This document shows, in pieces, positions 35,916-44,482 of a stretch of DNA of 46,277 bases. The notes below the pieces were generated by a model that did not search any database, was not told where the DNA came from, and saw only the letters and a list, made by a program, of their open reading frames with translations. Source of the stretch: Clostridia bacterium (GTDB lineage: Bacteria > Bacillota > Clostridia > UBA1381). The position numbers were made by a program, and so were the translations under genes. The DNA lies in NCBI GenBank assembly GCA_017404065.1, contig JAFRDB010000070.1:1-46277 (forward strand), in the 5' to 3' direction. The first letter of the stretch is position 1; each line of letters starts with the position of its first letter.

Positions 35916-38900
35916 ATGAAGAATATATTGAAAAAAAGCCTGATATTGGTTTTATTTGGCTTGTGGCTCATGCCGTGTACAGCCGGAGCGGGACAGAGTA
36001 TCTATGAAGAGGTGAACATATCATTTCCGGGCGCGCCCTCGTATGTGCAAAACCAGAATGACGCCTATTTCACAGTTGAAATAAAAGTCCTCGGAACTGA
36101 AAATGTTAAGTATAAAATTGCTTATTCAACGGATGATTTTAAAACGGAGACCGATGAGGAGTTTGAGGTCAAACCGGGACGTTATACGCAGAAACGTATA
36201 GACCTGAGCAATATGCCGAAGGGCGCGTATGATATGTCTGTCAAGGTAACAGAGGGCGAAAGGCTTGTTGCGGAAAAGAAGCTGGGTATCGGTATAATAG
36301 AGTTTTACGAACCGACTCCGCTTGATATGTTTTCAAGGATAGGCATCACTGTCGGTATGACGCAAAAGGGTGGGTATGAGATCCGCCAGCTTGCATCTGA
36401 ACAGGCGGCACTGTTAAGACGGTGCGGAATATTTAATGTGCGCTATTCCGGAGCAGGAACGTGGGTATCGGTTGAAAAAATGCCGGGCGTATATAATTTT
36501 TTGGGCACTAACATCTATCGCGATTACTATGAGGATATGAATAATGTCCAGTTTGTGGGCGGCAGTAATGGTATATCGCTTTATAAGGATGAGAAAGGAC
36601 AGCAGGCTCCAAGAACAATGGCGCAGCTTGATGCTCTTATGAATTTCCAGCGGGCAAAGCTTGACAGATACCCTGCTGAAAATGCTTATCGTACTTTGTT
36701 TTCGGTCTGGAACGAACCGAATTTGCAGTATTACTGGCCAAGCGAGCCGAGCGCGTATGAGTATTCGGTGATGCAGAAGCTGATCTCATTGGAGGTTAAA
36801 AAGCGGTATCCGGATATGCCTGTAATAGCTCTTGACATCGCAAACGGTACAAATGCTGTTGAGTATATAAGACAGATGCTTGATACAGACGCTTATCCTT
36901 ATATAGAGGGATATTCGATCCATCCATACAGTTTTCCGAGAGATATTGACCAGACCTACGAGCCGCTCGTATTGAAGTTTCTTGGGATATCTGAAGATTA
37001 CGGCGGTTTTTTGGATGTGTATGTTACGGAGACCGGATATCCAACTCCGAACAGTACGCAGGGTGTAAGTGAACAGACACAGGCGGAGAATATAGTTAAA
37101 GCGCTCGTTTACGATGATAAATATGATATAAAACGCACATACTTTTATAATTTCAAAGATAACGGACCTGATGAAAATGACCGTGAGTCGAATTTCGGGA
37201 TCTTAGACTATGACTGGAGTCCTAAGCCGGCATATGCGGCAATGTCACAGGCAACAAAAATGCTCAACAGCTCCGAATATGTCGGTCAGATGAACACGAT
37301 CGAGGGAATATCGGCATATGTTTATCTGGACAGTGATAATAATAAGCCGTTTATTATCATGTGGGCGACACGGGATGATGTACTCTATAACGCAGAGGAC
37401 GATATGTATATCGAGGATCTGTATGGCAATGAAATAAAGGACAAAAGCTTTATGTTGACCGGGTCACCCATATATATAAATAATATCGACCCTGAATTTT
37501 TATACGGCACGATCTCGAAAACGGTAGCCGATAAAGCAGCAAAGTTGGTAGGAAAATATGAACAAGCAGCAGGGGTATCCGGGTTTGAAGCTATTACGGA
37601 TAAGGCTACGGTACGAAACAAATTAGCCGATCCCGAAATGTTTGCCGACGAATTATTTGCAACGGGAAAGAGACTTATTGAAGACTATGACGGCGAAGTA
37701 TATACACAGGAGCAGCTTGGAGCGATGCTCAGTGATATATTTGACATAAACAAATTCGTTGTGCTTGCGATGGAGGAACGGTCATTTTCGCTTAGCTCGG
37801 TCAACGCTGTCAACAGCATGGGTAAGCTTTTATCGGAGAAAAAGAACGGCAATGATTCATCGCTTAAGCTGACCGATAAGATGTACAACAGAGCGAAAAA
37901 TTACAGCCTTTGGCTTACCGATTCATACGATGGAAAAAACGCAGTGCTGAGGGGTAAGGACCTTTTGGCAGTCGGACTTTGCGGATGGGCAGATAAAATG
38001 CGCGGTATTGAAAAGGTAAACAGCAATGTTAAGCTTGTTACAGCAGCTTATCCGTCGTATATAGATTCTTTCCAGAACATGACCGAAGCTATTCAATATA
38101 CCATTATAAATGACAGAAAAAAGAATGTTGACGGGTATGTTGTAATTACCGATGATGACGGCAATGAGGTGTCCGACAGATATCCGGTAAATACTAAGTC
38201 AGGAACCAGAGAAGAGTTAGAGCTGGAGCTGAGGCTCAGTGCCGATAAGCCTGTTGGTGAATACAAATATAGGATAAGTCTTATTGAAGACGGTGTTGAA
38301 TCAGCCTTTCTGCACCTGCCGGTCAAAGTAAAAACTCTGCTTGATGTGAAATTAAAGTCATTGGGTGTTCCGGTTGATGAGTTAGAAGATGTCGAGTTGG
38401 TAGTTGATTGCCTTTATGACGGCAAGACGGAGAGCACGTTCAAGATCACACCGCCCGAAGGATGGAGCATCAAAAATGACACGTTTGATATAACATTTGA
38501 TTCCTCAGGCGAGCAGGTAATAAAGCTTGAGGTTGATAAAAAGACACGTTCACGCTTTAATGAATATGTGTTTGGCGTTCGTGCCGAGAAACCGAATGGA
38601 GATGTCATAGTCGAAAGAAAGCTTGTGGCTGATTTTGATCTGATACTTTATAGCGCAGAGGATATTGAACCTTCCGACTTTGATGGTGATATTACAGCGT
38701 GGGAAAATGCTTATCCGGTGCATGTTTCACCGCCGTCTGAGCCACAGGCTGCAGAAGCGTGGGAAGAGAGCAATATTTCGGCAAGGGCATTTTTGAAATG
38801 GAGTCCGTCATATCTGTATGTACTTATGGATATTTATGATGACTATCATTCAAATATGTTTTCCGGGAACGGAGCCTGGAATGGTGACTGTATTCAGATA

Positions 38901-39335
38901 TCAATAGATACGTTATGTGATAAATCTGATTCATACCAGTCCGATGATTATGAGATAGGCTTCTCTTATGCATTTGCCGGCAATGATATCTGGGAGTATT
39001 ATAACAGCGAGAATAAGCAAAAGGCGCTTGATCCGGGCTATATGAAGGTTATTCGTGATAACAGATATAATATAACAAGGTATTATATAAGACTGCCGCA
39101 AAGCGAAATAAAACCGGCAAATCTCGAACAGAATTCGAAGATTGGCTTTAACTACGGTATAAATGACGGAGATATGACCGAAAGAGAGCGGTTTATCGAA
39201 TATACGTTGGGTACATGTACAAAAAAATCACCGGCTATGTATAAGGACTTCAAGTTCATAGGCAGTGATGAAACCCCGTATGAAACCGATTTGGGAACAT
39301 ATAGGGTAGCAATACAAAACGATTTTGATAATTAG
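35916..39335 (+). CDS. Secreted clan-A glycosidase with CBM9-like tail
   Basis: The 1139-residue protein has a signal peptide (about 1-26), an N-terminal beta domain (about 30-130), a TIM-barrel glycosidase similar to GH39 and other clan-A enzymes (about 135-450), long linker regions, and a C-terminal CBM9/DOMON-like carbohydrate-binding domain (about 905-1125; the SPSYLYVLMDIYDDYH and WNGDCIQISID signature). Acid/base E267 lies in FSVWNEPNLQYYW and nucleophile E372 in VYVTETGYP. It belongs to the same broad enzyme class as the 1294-residue protein but lacks DUF6273-like domains. No SLH repeats are present, so it may be released or bind its glycan through the CBM. The ribosome site (AGAGG) is a little distant. 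Confidence 0.8.
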   Translation: MKNILKKSLILVLFGLWLMPCTAGAGQSIYEEVNISFPGAPSYVQNQNDAYFTVEIKVLGTENVKYKIAYSTDDFKTETDEEFEVKPGRYTQKRIDLSNMPKGAYDMSVKVTEGERLVAEKKLGIGIIEFYEPTPLDMFSRIGITVGMTQKGGYEIRQLASEQAALLRRCGIFNVRYSGAGTWVSVEKMPGVYNFLGTNIYRDYYEDMNNVQFVGGSNGISLYKDEKGQQAPRTMAQLDALMNFQRAKLDRYPAENAYRTLFSVWNEPNLQYYWPSEPSAYEYSVMQKLISLEVKKRYPDMPVIALDIANGTNAVEYIRQMLDTDAYPYIEGYSIHPYSFPRDIDQTYEPLVLKFLGISEDYGGFLDVYVTETGYPTPNSTQGVSEQTQAENIVKALVYDDKYDIKRTYFYNFKDNGPDENDRESNFGILDYDWSPKPAYAAMSQATKMLNSSEYVGQMNTIEGISAYVYLDSDNNKPFIIMWATRDDVLYNAEDDMYIEDLYGNEIKDKSFMLTGSPIYINNIDPEFLYGTISKTVADKAAKLVGKYEQAAGVSGFEAITDKATVRNKLADPEMFADELFATGKRLIEDYDGEVYTQEQLGAMLSDIFDINKFVVLAMEERSFSLSSVNAVNSMGKLLSEKKNGNDSSLKLTDKMYNRAKNYSLWLTDSYDGKNAVLRGKDLLAVGLCGWADKMRGIEKVNSNVKLVTAAYPSYIDSFQNMTEAIQYTIINDRKKNVDGYVVITDDDGNEVSDRYPVNTKSGTREELELELRLSADKPVGEYKYRISLIEDGVESAFLHLPVKVKTLLDVKLKSLGVPVDELEDVELVVDCLYDGKTESTFKITPPEGWSIKNDTFDITFDSSGEQVIKLEVDKKTRSRFNEYVFGVRAEKPNGDVIVERKLVADFDLILYSAEDIEPSDFDGDITAWENAYPVHVSPPSEPQAAEAWEESNISARAFLKWSPSYLYVLMDIYDDYHSNMFSGNGAWNGDCIQISIDTLCDKSDSYQSDDYEIGFSYAFAGNDIWEYYNSENKQKALDPGYMKVIRDNRYNITRYYIRLPQSEIKPANLEQNSKIGFNYGINDGDMTERERFIEYTLGTCTKKSPAMYKDFKFIGSDETPYETDLGTYRVAIQNDFDN

Positions 39336-39349
39336 GAGGCAAAAAGCAT

Positions 39350-41296
39350 ATGATAGAACCTAAATTTTCGTTCTTATACGGAGGAACGCCGTTTTCGGAA
39401 ATAGAGAAAACGAAAACGTGTAATGACAATAAGACTGTTTATATGACCGATGACGGACTTGAGGTGACACTTTCTGCTATAAAATATCCGGAATACAAAG
39501 CGACCGAGTGGGTGATATATTTCAAGTATACCGGAAAAGGACAGTCAAAAACATTATCGGATATTTATGATGCGGATATTTCCATAGACCTTCCGCCGTA
39601 TAAACGCGGATTTAAGGGAAATCGGCTCAAGGACGGAGCACCAAAGATCGTGAAAATGACAGGATGCGTGCCCGGTGTAAGATACAGCTGCGATGATGAA
39701 GAGACCTCAACGGAATTTTCATTCCATGACGATTATTTGTTTAATGACGGACAGTGCCTTAAATATTTAAATCGGGGCGGTATCTCAAGTAATTATCTTA
39801 TGCCCTTCTTTGAGATAAATCAGGCAGACATAGGTGCAATCATTGCGATTGGCTGGACCGGCGGCTGGAAGGCTGAATTTACCAAGACCGAAAAAGGGAT
39901 CAGCGTCAAAACGGGTTTACAGAATGCGGAATTTTATTTGAACTCACAGGAGGAGGTAAGGACTACATCTGTTCTCGTTATGGAGTATGATAATGGCAGC
40001 GATAACGCTTCAAACACATTCAGACGGCTTATAAAAAATCATTTTTCCTCCAAGGCGAGAAACGGCAGAGTTAAAAACCACCTTATAGCGAATGAGCTTT
40101 GGGGAGGCTTGACATCGCAGGAAATGATAAAGCGTATAAACGAATATAAAGATCATGGCATAGTGTTTGATCAGGAATGGATCGATGCCGGCTGGTACGG
40201 AAGGTCAGTGAAATGTGACGATGCTTTTGAGGGTGACTGGGCATCGTTCACAGGCGATTGGTACATAAATCCTCGAATTCACAAAAACGGCATGAAAGAT
40301 GTCAAGGATGCTTGTGAAGCGGCGGGCATGAGAATGATGCTGTGGATAGAGCCGGAACGTATCATTGCGGGAACAGAGTGCTCCAAGAAACATTCAGATT
40401 TTCTTGTCAGAGCCAAAGATAAAAACACAGGCGAGCTTTCCGCTCATTGTCTTTTATACTACGGTAACGAACAGGCGCGAAAATATGCATTCGATACTAT
40501 ATCCGGATTTGTTGAGGAACTGAACATGGAGTGTCTGCGTCAGGATTTCAATTTTGAGCCTGATATATATTGGAGCTCTAATGATGAACCGGGGCGGATA
40601 GGAATACATGAGATCAAGCATATAACCGGACTGTATAGGCTTTGGGATGATCTCTTAGCAAAATATCCGCAGCTGATGATCGATAATTGCGCTTCAGGCG
40701 GCAGAAGAATAGATATAGAAACCATGAAAAGAGCGATACCATTCTTCAGAAGCGATTATCAGTGTGATTTTGACCCTGAGCCTGAGGTAACCCAGGCACA
40801 CGGGACGAATATTTCAAGATATTTGCCATATACCGGCTGCACAACAAAGGTAAAGTCGGATATATATGCGGCAAGGAGTACCTATGCCTCAAGCTGGGGC
40901 GGCGCTTTTTATAACACTGTGTTCCAAAGCATGGACGATGATGATTTTGAATGGGCAAGACGGATACTTGAGGAATACAAAAGCGTAAGAAAGTATTTCT
41001 CTATGGATTACCATAACCATGGATCCGCAAGACTTGACAGCACATCATGGACAATATGGCAGTATTATGATGGTGGTGAGGAAGGCATCATCATGGCATT
41101 TCGTAAGAAGTCGTCAGAACAGTATGCTTCTTGTATAGGTTTGAAGGGCATATATGCGGAGTACATGTATGAATTTTTCGATTATGACAGCGGAAAGCGC
41201 ACAAACATCTCAGGAAGAGACCTTTTGTCAGATGGGTTCAGAATAGAGTTAATAAATAGACGATCGTCTGCACTTATAAAATACGAGAGAGTATAA
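39350..41296 (+). CDS. GH36 alpha-galactosidase
   Basis: The 648-residue protein matches family GH36 (clan D): an N-terminal beta-supersandwich, a TIM barrel (about 240-560) and a short C-terminal beta domain. Active-site signatures are VFDQEWIDAGWYG, MMLWIEPERI, nucleophile D399 in LRQDFNFEP, CASGGRRID and acid/base D469 in FRSDYQ. It has no signal peptide, so it cleaves terminal alpha-galactose (or a related alpha-glycoside) from imported oligosaccharides. AGGAGG is 10 nt before the ATG. With the GH106-like enzyme it suggests that the imported glycan carries both deoxyhexose and alpha-galactosyl units. Confidence 0.88.
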   Translation: MIEPKFSFLYGGTPFSEIEKTKTCNDNKTVYMTDDGLEVTLSAIKYPEYKATEWVIYFKYTGKGQSKTLSDIYDADISIDLPPYKRGFKGNRLKDGAPKIVKMTGCVPGVRYSCDDEETSTEFSFHDDYLFNDGQCLKYLNRGGISSNYLMPFFEINQADIGAIIAIGWTGGWKAEFTKTEKGISVKTGLQNAEFYLNSQEEVRTTSVLVMEYDNGSDNASNTFRRLIKNHFSSKARNGRVKNHLIANELWGGLTSQEMIKRINEYKDHGIVFDQEWIDAGWYGRSVKCDDAFEGDWASFTGDWYINPRIHKNGMKDVKDACEAAGMRMMLWIEPERIIAGTECSKKHSDFLVRAKDKNTGELSAHCLLYYGNEQARKYAFDTISGFVEELNMECLRQDFNFEPDIYWSSNDEPGRIGIHEIKHITGLYRLWDDLLAKYPQLMIDNCASGGRRIDIETMKRAIPFFRSDYQCDFDPEPEVTQAHGTNISRYLPYTGCTTKVKSDIYAARSTYASSWGGAFYNTVFQSMDDDDFEWARRILEEYKSVRKYFSMDYHNHGSARLDSTSWTIWQYYDGGEEGIIMAFRKKSSEQYASCIGLKGIYAEYMYEFFDYDSGKRTNISGRDLLSDGFRIELINRRSSALIKYERV

Positions 41297-41349
41297 GAGG
41301 TGAATATAACAAACACCCATAATGATAATCTGAAGGAGGAATTGTAATA

Positions 41350-41529
41350 ATGCAAGTATTTTGCAAGCCGTGCATGACCGTAAGACTTTTTGTGAATGAA
41401 ACAGTTATAATGGGAAATGATCCGGCTATTGCATCGTCATATGAAGCATGGACAGGACAGGACAAACCGTTAGTACATATAGAAAAGAATTATGAAAGAG
41501 TCGCAGAGATAATTACATATAAATTTTAA
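41350..41529 (+). CDS. Small peptide, family member 3 (59 aa)
   Basis: This 59-residue ORF has a strong ribosome site (GAAGGAGGA). It starts MQVFCKP with P7, then M-T-V-R-L-F-V-N-E-T-V-I, matching the P-x-[ML]-x-[IV]-x2-F-x2-E-x-[IV]-[VI] pattern of members 1 and 2. The C-terminus ends in an alternating hydrophobic strand (IITYKF). Two cysteines (C5, C8) are specific to this copy. It lies between the GH36 gene and two small secreted proteins. There is no signal peptide and no known family. Confidence 0.7.
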   Translation: MQVFCKPCMTVRLFVNETVIMGNDPAIASSYEAWTGQDKPLVHIEKNYERVAEIITYKF

Positions 41530-41544
41530 TGAGGGAGGCTTATC

Positions 41545-42138
41545 ATGGAAAGAACAGCTGTTTGTGTGATCAGTGCGATTATGATATTGTTATATGGATG
41601 TGTGTATGCGGCTGAGTATAATACCGAAGGAAATTATGTGACGGGTATAACCAATGGTGTCTATAGAAGAGTTTTGATATTAAAAGACGATGGTGACAGC
41701 GATTACGGCAATATCGTATATATTGATGAGTCGCAAAGGAGCCCGTTTTCGACTGCAGCGACATTCATGCTTAAGGATGATTTAGAAAGCGGAAGATATA
41801 TTCTAAGAATGACTGGTGACAGCGGAGAAGCTGTTGAGCTTACGTTTTATATCGGGATGCCGATAGGATATTTTGATCAGAAAAGTGACTATAAGTGGCA
41901 GTCTGACAGCACTGTATCATTCGGATGGGAGGATATAACTCTTTCTGAGTACAATTCAGTTCTGATAGTGGCAGACAGCAAGGTGAGCGGCATACCATTA
42001 AGTGATTTCGTAATGCCTGATAACATAGACGGGTCTGTGAATATAGGATTACGTCTGACAGGCGTTTCTGAAGAATTAGATGCATATTTAAGCCGTGGGG
42101 TGATTTCAGAAAGCGGTACATTGGATATAAGCGCATAA
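41545..42138 (+). CDS. Small secreted beta-sandwich protein
   Basis: The 197-residue protein has a signal peptide (about 1-22) and a single Ig/FN3-like beta domain (YVTGITNGVYRRVLILKDD...IVYIDES...GRYILRMTGDSGE). A second related half, TVSFGWEDITLSEYNSVLIVADS, follows. The domain resembles the N-terminal domains of the 297-residue and 548-residue secreted proteins. No anchor or catalytic motif is seen. GAGGGAGG precedes the start. It is probably a surface or accessory glycan-binding protein. Confidence 0.7.
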   Translation: MERTAVCVISAIMILLYGCVYAAEYNTEGNYVTGITNGVYRRVLILKDDGDSDYGNIVYIDESQRSPFSTAATFMLKDDLESGRYILRMTGDSGEAVELTFYIGMPIGYFDQKSDYKWQSDSTVSFGWEDITLSEYNSVLIVADSKVSGIPLSDFVMPDNIDGSVNIGLRLTGVSEELDAYLSRGVISESGTLDISA

Positions 42139-42292
42139 TTATTATGAGAAAAATACAACTCCACATCACATTTTATCATAAACCAAGGTATAAAACCGCA
42201 ATCAACCGCGGAGTAAAAGGTTGATAGAAAGGGGAAATGTATATTTGTAATGACTGTCAGATTAGTCAATTACAATATACCTGAAAATAATT

Positions 42293-43186
42293 ATGAAGAA
42301 TGCAGTGAAAAGAATCAGCGCGGTTATCACATCTATAGCTGTTTCCGCAGCAATGTCAGTTACAGTAACTGCCACAAATATCACGGCGAAATATGACAAA
42401 GAAACAGATAACGGAAAAGTTGAATTGACAGGAGTCGAAACTACAGGACGGTCTCAGACCATGATCGTTCTTTCGGAGGATTCTAATTCTGTCAATTATG
42501 ATGAAATCGTGTGGCTGAATCAAAAGGACGACGGAACAGCCTTTGATGCGTTTTATTTGCCAAGAGGAATATATGAAAATCTTGGTGAAGGAAAATCAGC
42601 GACATATTATGTTCGTATAGGAGGCTCTAACGGCACGATACAAAGAACAGAACTTACCATCTCAAAAGAAGTGATACCAACACCAACACCCGAACCAACT
42701 GAAGAGCCGACAGGAGAACCTGCTCCGGAAGCAACACCGACAGCAGAGCCGACAGCAACGCCAACGGTAGAGCCGACAGCAACACCGACACCGGCGCCGA
42801 CAGCAACACCAACGCCGCAACCAACGGCAACACCAACGCCGCAACCAACGGCAACACCAACACCTGAGCCAACGGCAACACCGACACCGGCAGTGCCTGA
42901 TATTAAATGCAGAATTGATGTAAATGAGAAAGAAGCTGAAGCGACTGCACATATTTTGAATACATACGATGAGAATAAGAGTGTTGTGATCGCGGTTACG
43001 CAATACGATTCAGAAGGAAATCTTATCAGCATAAAGTCGAAAGAGATAGTTGTTTCGCCTAATCCGGAATTACCGGGAGTATACACAGTTAAGGCTGATC
43101 AAATCGCGGCAAACGTGGATCATGTCAGATGCTTCATATGGGACGGATTTAAAACTATGAAGCCGATAACAGAGTTAAAGGAATAA
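42293..43186 (+). CDS. Secreted protein with Pro-Thr linker and FxW tail domain
   Basis: The 297-residue protein has a signal peptide (about 1-27), a beta-sandwich domain (about 30-125) like that of the 197-residue neighbour, a Pro/Thr-rich linker (about 126-202; PTATPTPQ-type repeats) and a C-terminal beta domain (about 203-297) ending CFIWDGFKTMKPITELKE. The tail domain matches the ends of the 853- and 1294-residue proteins. The ATG at 42293 lacks a clear Shine-Dalgarno site, whereas a good one (AAAGGGG, about 42228) serves a short out-of-frame ORF just upstream. The start is therefore supported mainly by the signal peptide. Confidence 0.7.
   Translation: MKNAVKRISAVITSIAVSAAMSVTVTATNITAKYDKETDNGKVELTGVETTGRSQTMIVLSEDSNSVNYDEIVWLNQKDDGTAFDAFYLPRGIYENLGEGKSATYYVRIGGSNGTIQRTELTISKEVIPTPTPEPTEEPTGEPAPEATPTAEPTATPTVEPTATPTPAPTATPTPQPTATPTPQPTATPTPEPTATPTPAVPDIKCRIDVNEKEAEATAHILNTYDENKSVVIAVTQYDSEGNLISIKSKEIVVSPNPELPGVYTVKADQIAANVDHVRCFIWDGFKTMKPITELKE
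42808..42855 (+). repeat. 24-bp tandem repeat in Pro-Thr linker
   Basis: Two perfect 24-bp copies encode PTPQPTAT and sit in a longer degenerate PT-repeat tract (about 42676-42897). Copy changes would keep the frame and alter linker length only. Confidence 0.8.
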
Positions 43187-43231
43187 ACTTGAAAAGCTTT
43201 AATCATCTCATCCTTTTTAATTTATATAGAT

Positions 43232-43270
43232 GGTTCGTATGCCCGCATCATATGCGGGCATGTGCGAACC
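43232..43270. repeat. Palindrome A (GCCCGC/GCGGGC), boundary region
   Basis: A long hairpin, GGTTCG-TA-TGCCCGCAT, pairs with ATGCGGGCA-TG-TGCGAACC about 45 nt after the last surface-protein gene. It has no following T-tract. Its core recurs at 43452-43478. The 450-bp gap 43187-43639 otherwise holds AT-rich DNA, a dyad (43409-43426), a terminator and the recombinase promoter, with no gene. Confidence 0.65.
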
Positions 43271-43451
43271 AATACTGATTACAGGGCGTATGTGTGCGAT
43301 TCAATCATCCCCGAGCGAATCGATGATTTCTCTCCCCAAACAGAAATTTTATATTTATTTATTTGAAACCACGAAACAATTTATATATACGCATATATGC
43401 CTTGTAATGAGTATTACATAATACTCAAAACTATCTCCTCTTTACCGAGTG

Positions 43452-43478
43452 TTCATGCCCGCATAATGCGGGCATGAA
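43452..43478. repeat. Palindrome B, same core as palindrome A
   Basis: Two 13-bp arms (TTCATGCCCGCAT and its complement) flank a single base. The ATGCCCGCAT/ATGCGGGCAT core matches palindrome A, ~180 bp upstream. Confidence 0.65.
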
Positions 43479-43556
43479 ATATGGTAAATCCAATCGGAAT
43501 ATGGATGCAAGTAGCTCATAATATACCTCAACTCGAAAGCCGAATTTGCCGGTATC

Positions 43557-43579
43557 AAAGCCGACAGATCCGGCTTTTT
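43557..43579 (+). terminator. Rho-independent terminator before recombinase
   Basis: The stem AAAGCCG/CGGCTTT with a seven-base loop and TTTTT tail insulates the recombinase promoter from upstream transcription. Confidence 0.75.
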
Positions 43580-43590
43580 GGTATAGTGGG

Positions 43591-43619
43591 TTGAAAAACA
43601 TGTACTAAAGATATATAAT
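43591..43619 (+). promoter_or_regulatory. Promoter of the recombinase gene
   Basis: TTGAAA (43591-43596), a 17-bp spacer and TATAAT (43614-43619) lie 20 bp before the recombinase start codon. This gives the recombinase a strong promoter of its own outside the invertible segment. Confidence 0.75.
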
Positions 43620-43639
43620 AACAAACGGAGGATTATTTG

Positions 43640-44482
43640 ATGAACATTGACAAATTTAAAAACTATCTCATTTCCGAGGAAAAGTCGGAGGCAACTGTTG
43701 AGCGGTATATGCGTGATGTGACGGCGTATATAAAGTGGCTTGACGGTCGTGAGATGAGTAAGGAACTGATGATACGGTACAAGGCAGAGCTTGAGAGCAA
43801 GTATGAAGCTGCAAGCGTAAACACCATGCTTTCATCGCTTAATTCATATTTTGACTATATAGGTCATCCCGAATACAAGGTACGAAATCTGAAAATACAG
43901 AAAAGCACATATATCGAACCGAAGCGGGAGCTTACGAAGGAGGAATATGAGCAACTCTTGAAAACGGCATATGATATGGGTAAGCACCGTATCTATTACA
44001 TTATGCAGACTATATGCTCATGCGGGATTCGTGTATCGGAACTGAAATTCATAACGGTTGAAGCCATAAAGCGCGGTGTTGCATATGTATCAAACAAGGG
44101 CAAGAGCCGAAGAGTGTTTATTCCAAACGCGCTTTCAAAGCTGCTCCAACAATATATAAATCTGAAAAAGATAACGAGCGGAATGATTTTCATAACACGG
44201 ACAGGCATGCCTATTGACCGGAGCAATATATGGGCTGAAATGAAAAGGTTATGCGCAAAGGCGGGAGTGCTTGCATCGAAGGTATTCCCTCACAATTTAA
44301 GACATCTTTTTGCACAAATGTACTATAAAATTCACCAAGACGTAGTACGTCTTGCGGATATACTCGGACATTCGAGCGTGAACACAACAAGAATATATAC
44401 CGCCGAGAGCGGCGAGATACACTATAAAAGGATACAAATACTTGGGCTTGTATTCGACTTCAAGTGTCGAAATACCACATAA
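43640..44482 (+). CDS. Tyrosine recombinase, probable inversion recombinase
   Basis: This 280-residue protein is a complete tyrosine recombinase with an N-terminal core-binding domain (about 1-85) and a catalytic domain (about 95-270). All catalytic residues are present: R131 (CGIRVSEL), K155 (SNKGKSRR), H218 and R221 (PHNLRH), H244 (LGHSS) and Y253. The start at 43640 is set by GGAGG 8 nt upstream; a TTG at 43637 is less likely. The last codons and TAA stop lie inside the left arm of the inverted repeat at 44474-44494. This physical linkage strongly suggests that it inverts the adjoining segment. It is not closely similar to the integrase at 13-936. Confidence 0.93.
   Translation: MNIDKFKNYLISEEKSEATVERYMRDVTAYIKWLDGREMSKELMIRYKAELESKYEAASVNTMLSSLNSYFDYIGHPEYKVRNLKIQKSTYIEPKRELTKEEYEQLLKTAYDMGKHRIYYIMQTICSCGIRVSELKFITVEAIKRGVAYVSNKGKSRRVFIPNALSKLLQQYINLKKITSGMIFITRTGMPIDRSNIWAEMKRLCAKAGVLASKVFPHNLRHLFAQMYYKIHQDVVRLADILGHSSVNTTRIYTAESGEIHYKRIQILGLVFDFKCRNTT

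Noticed and set aside
42676-42897. CRISPR-like repeat array
   Set aside because: The repeats are a coding Pro-Thr linker with 24-bp units and no spacers.
42607-43086. Minus-strand ORF rich in GVGVAVG repeats
   Set aside because: It is the antisense shadow of the Pro-Thr repeat linker of the 42293-43186 gene; it has no ribosome site and repeats only because the linker DNA does.
43442-43624. Minus-strand 60-codon ORF upstream of the recombinase
   Set aside because: It overlaps palindrome B, the terminator and the recombinase promoter on the other strand and has no ribosome site.
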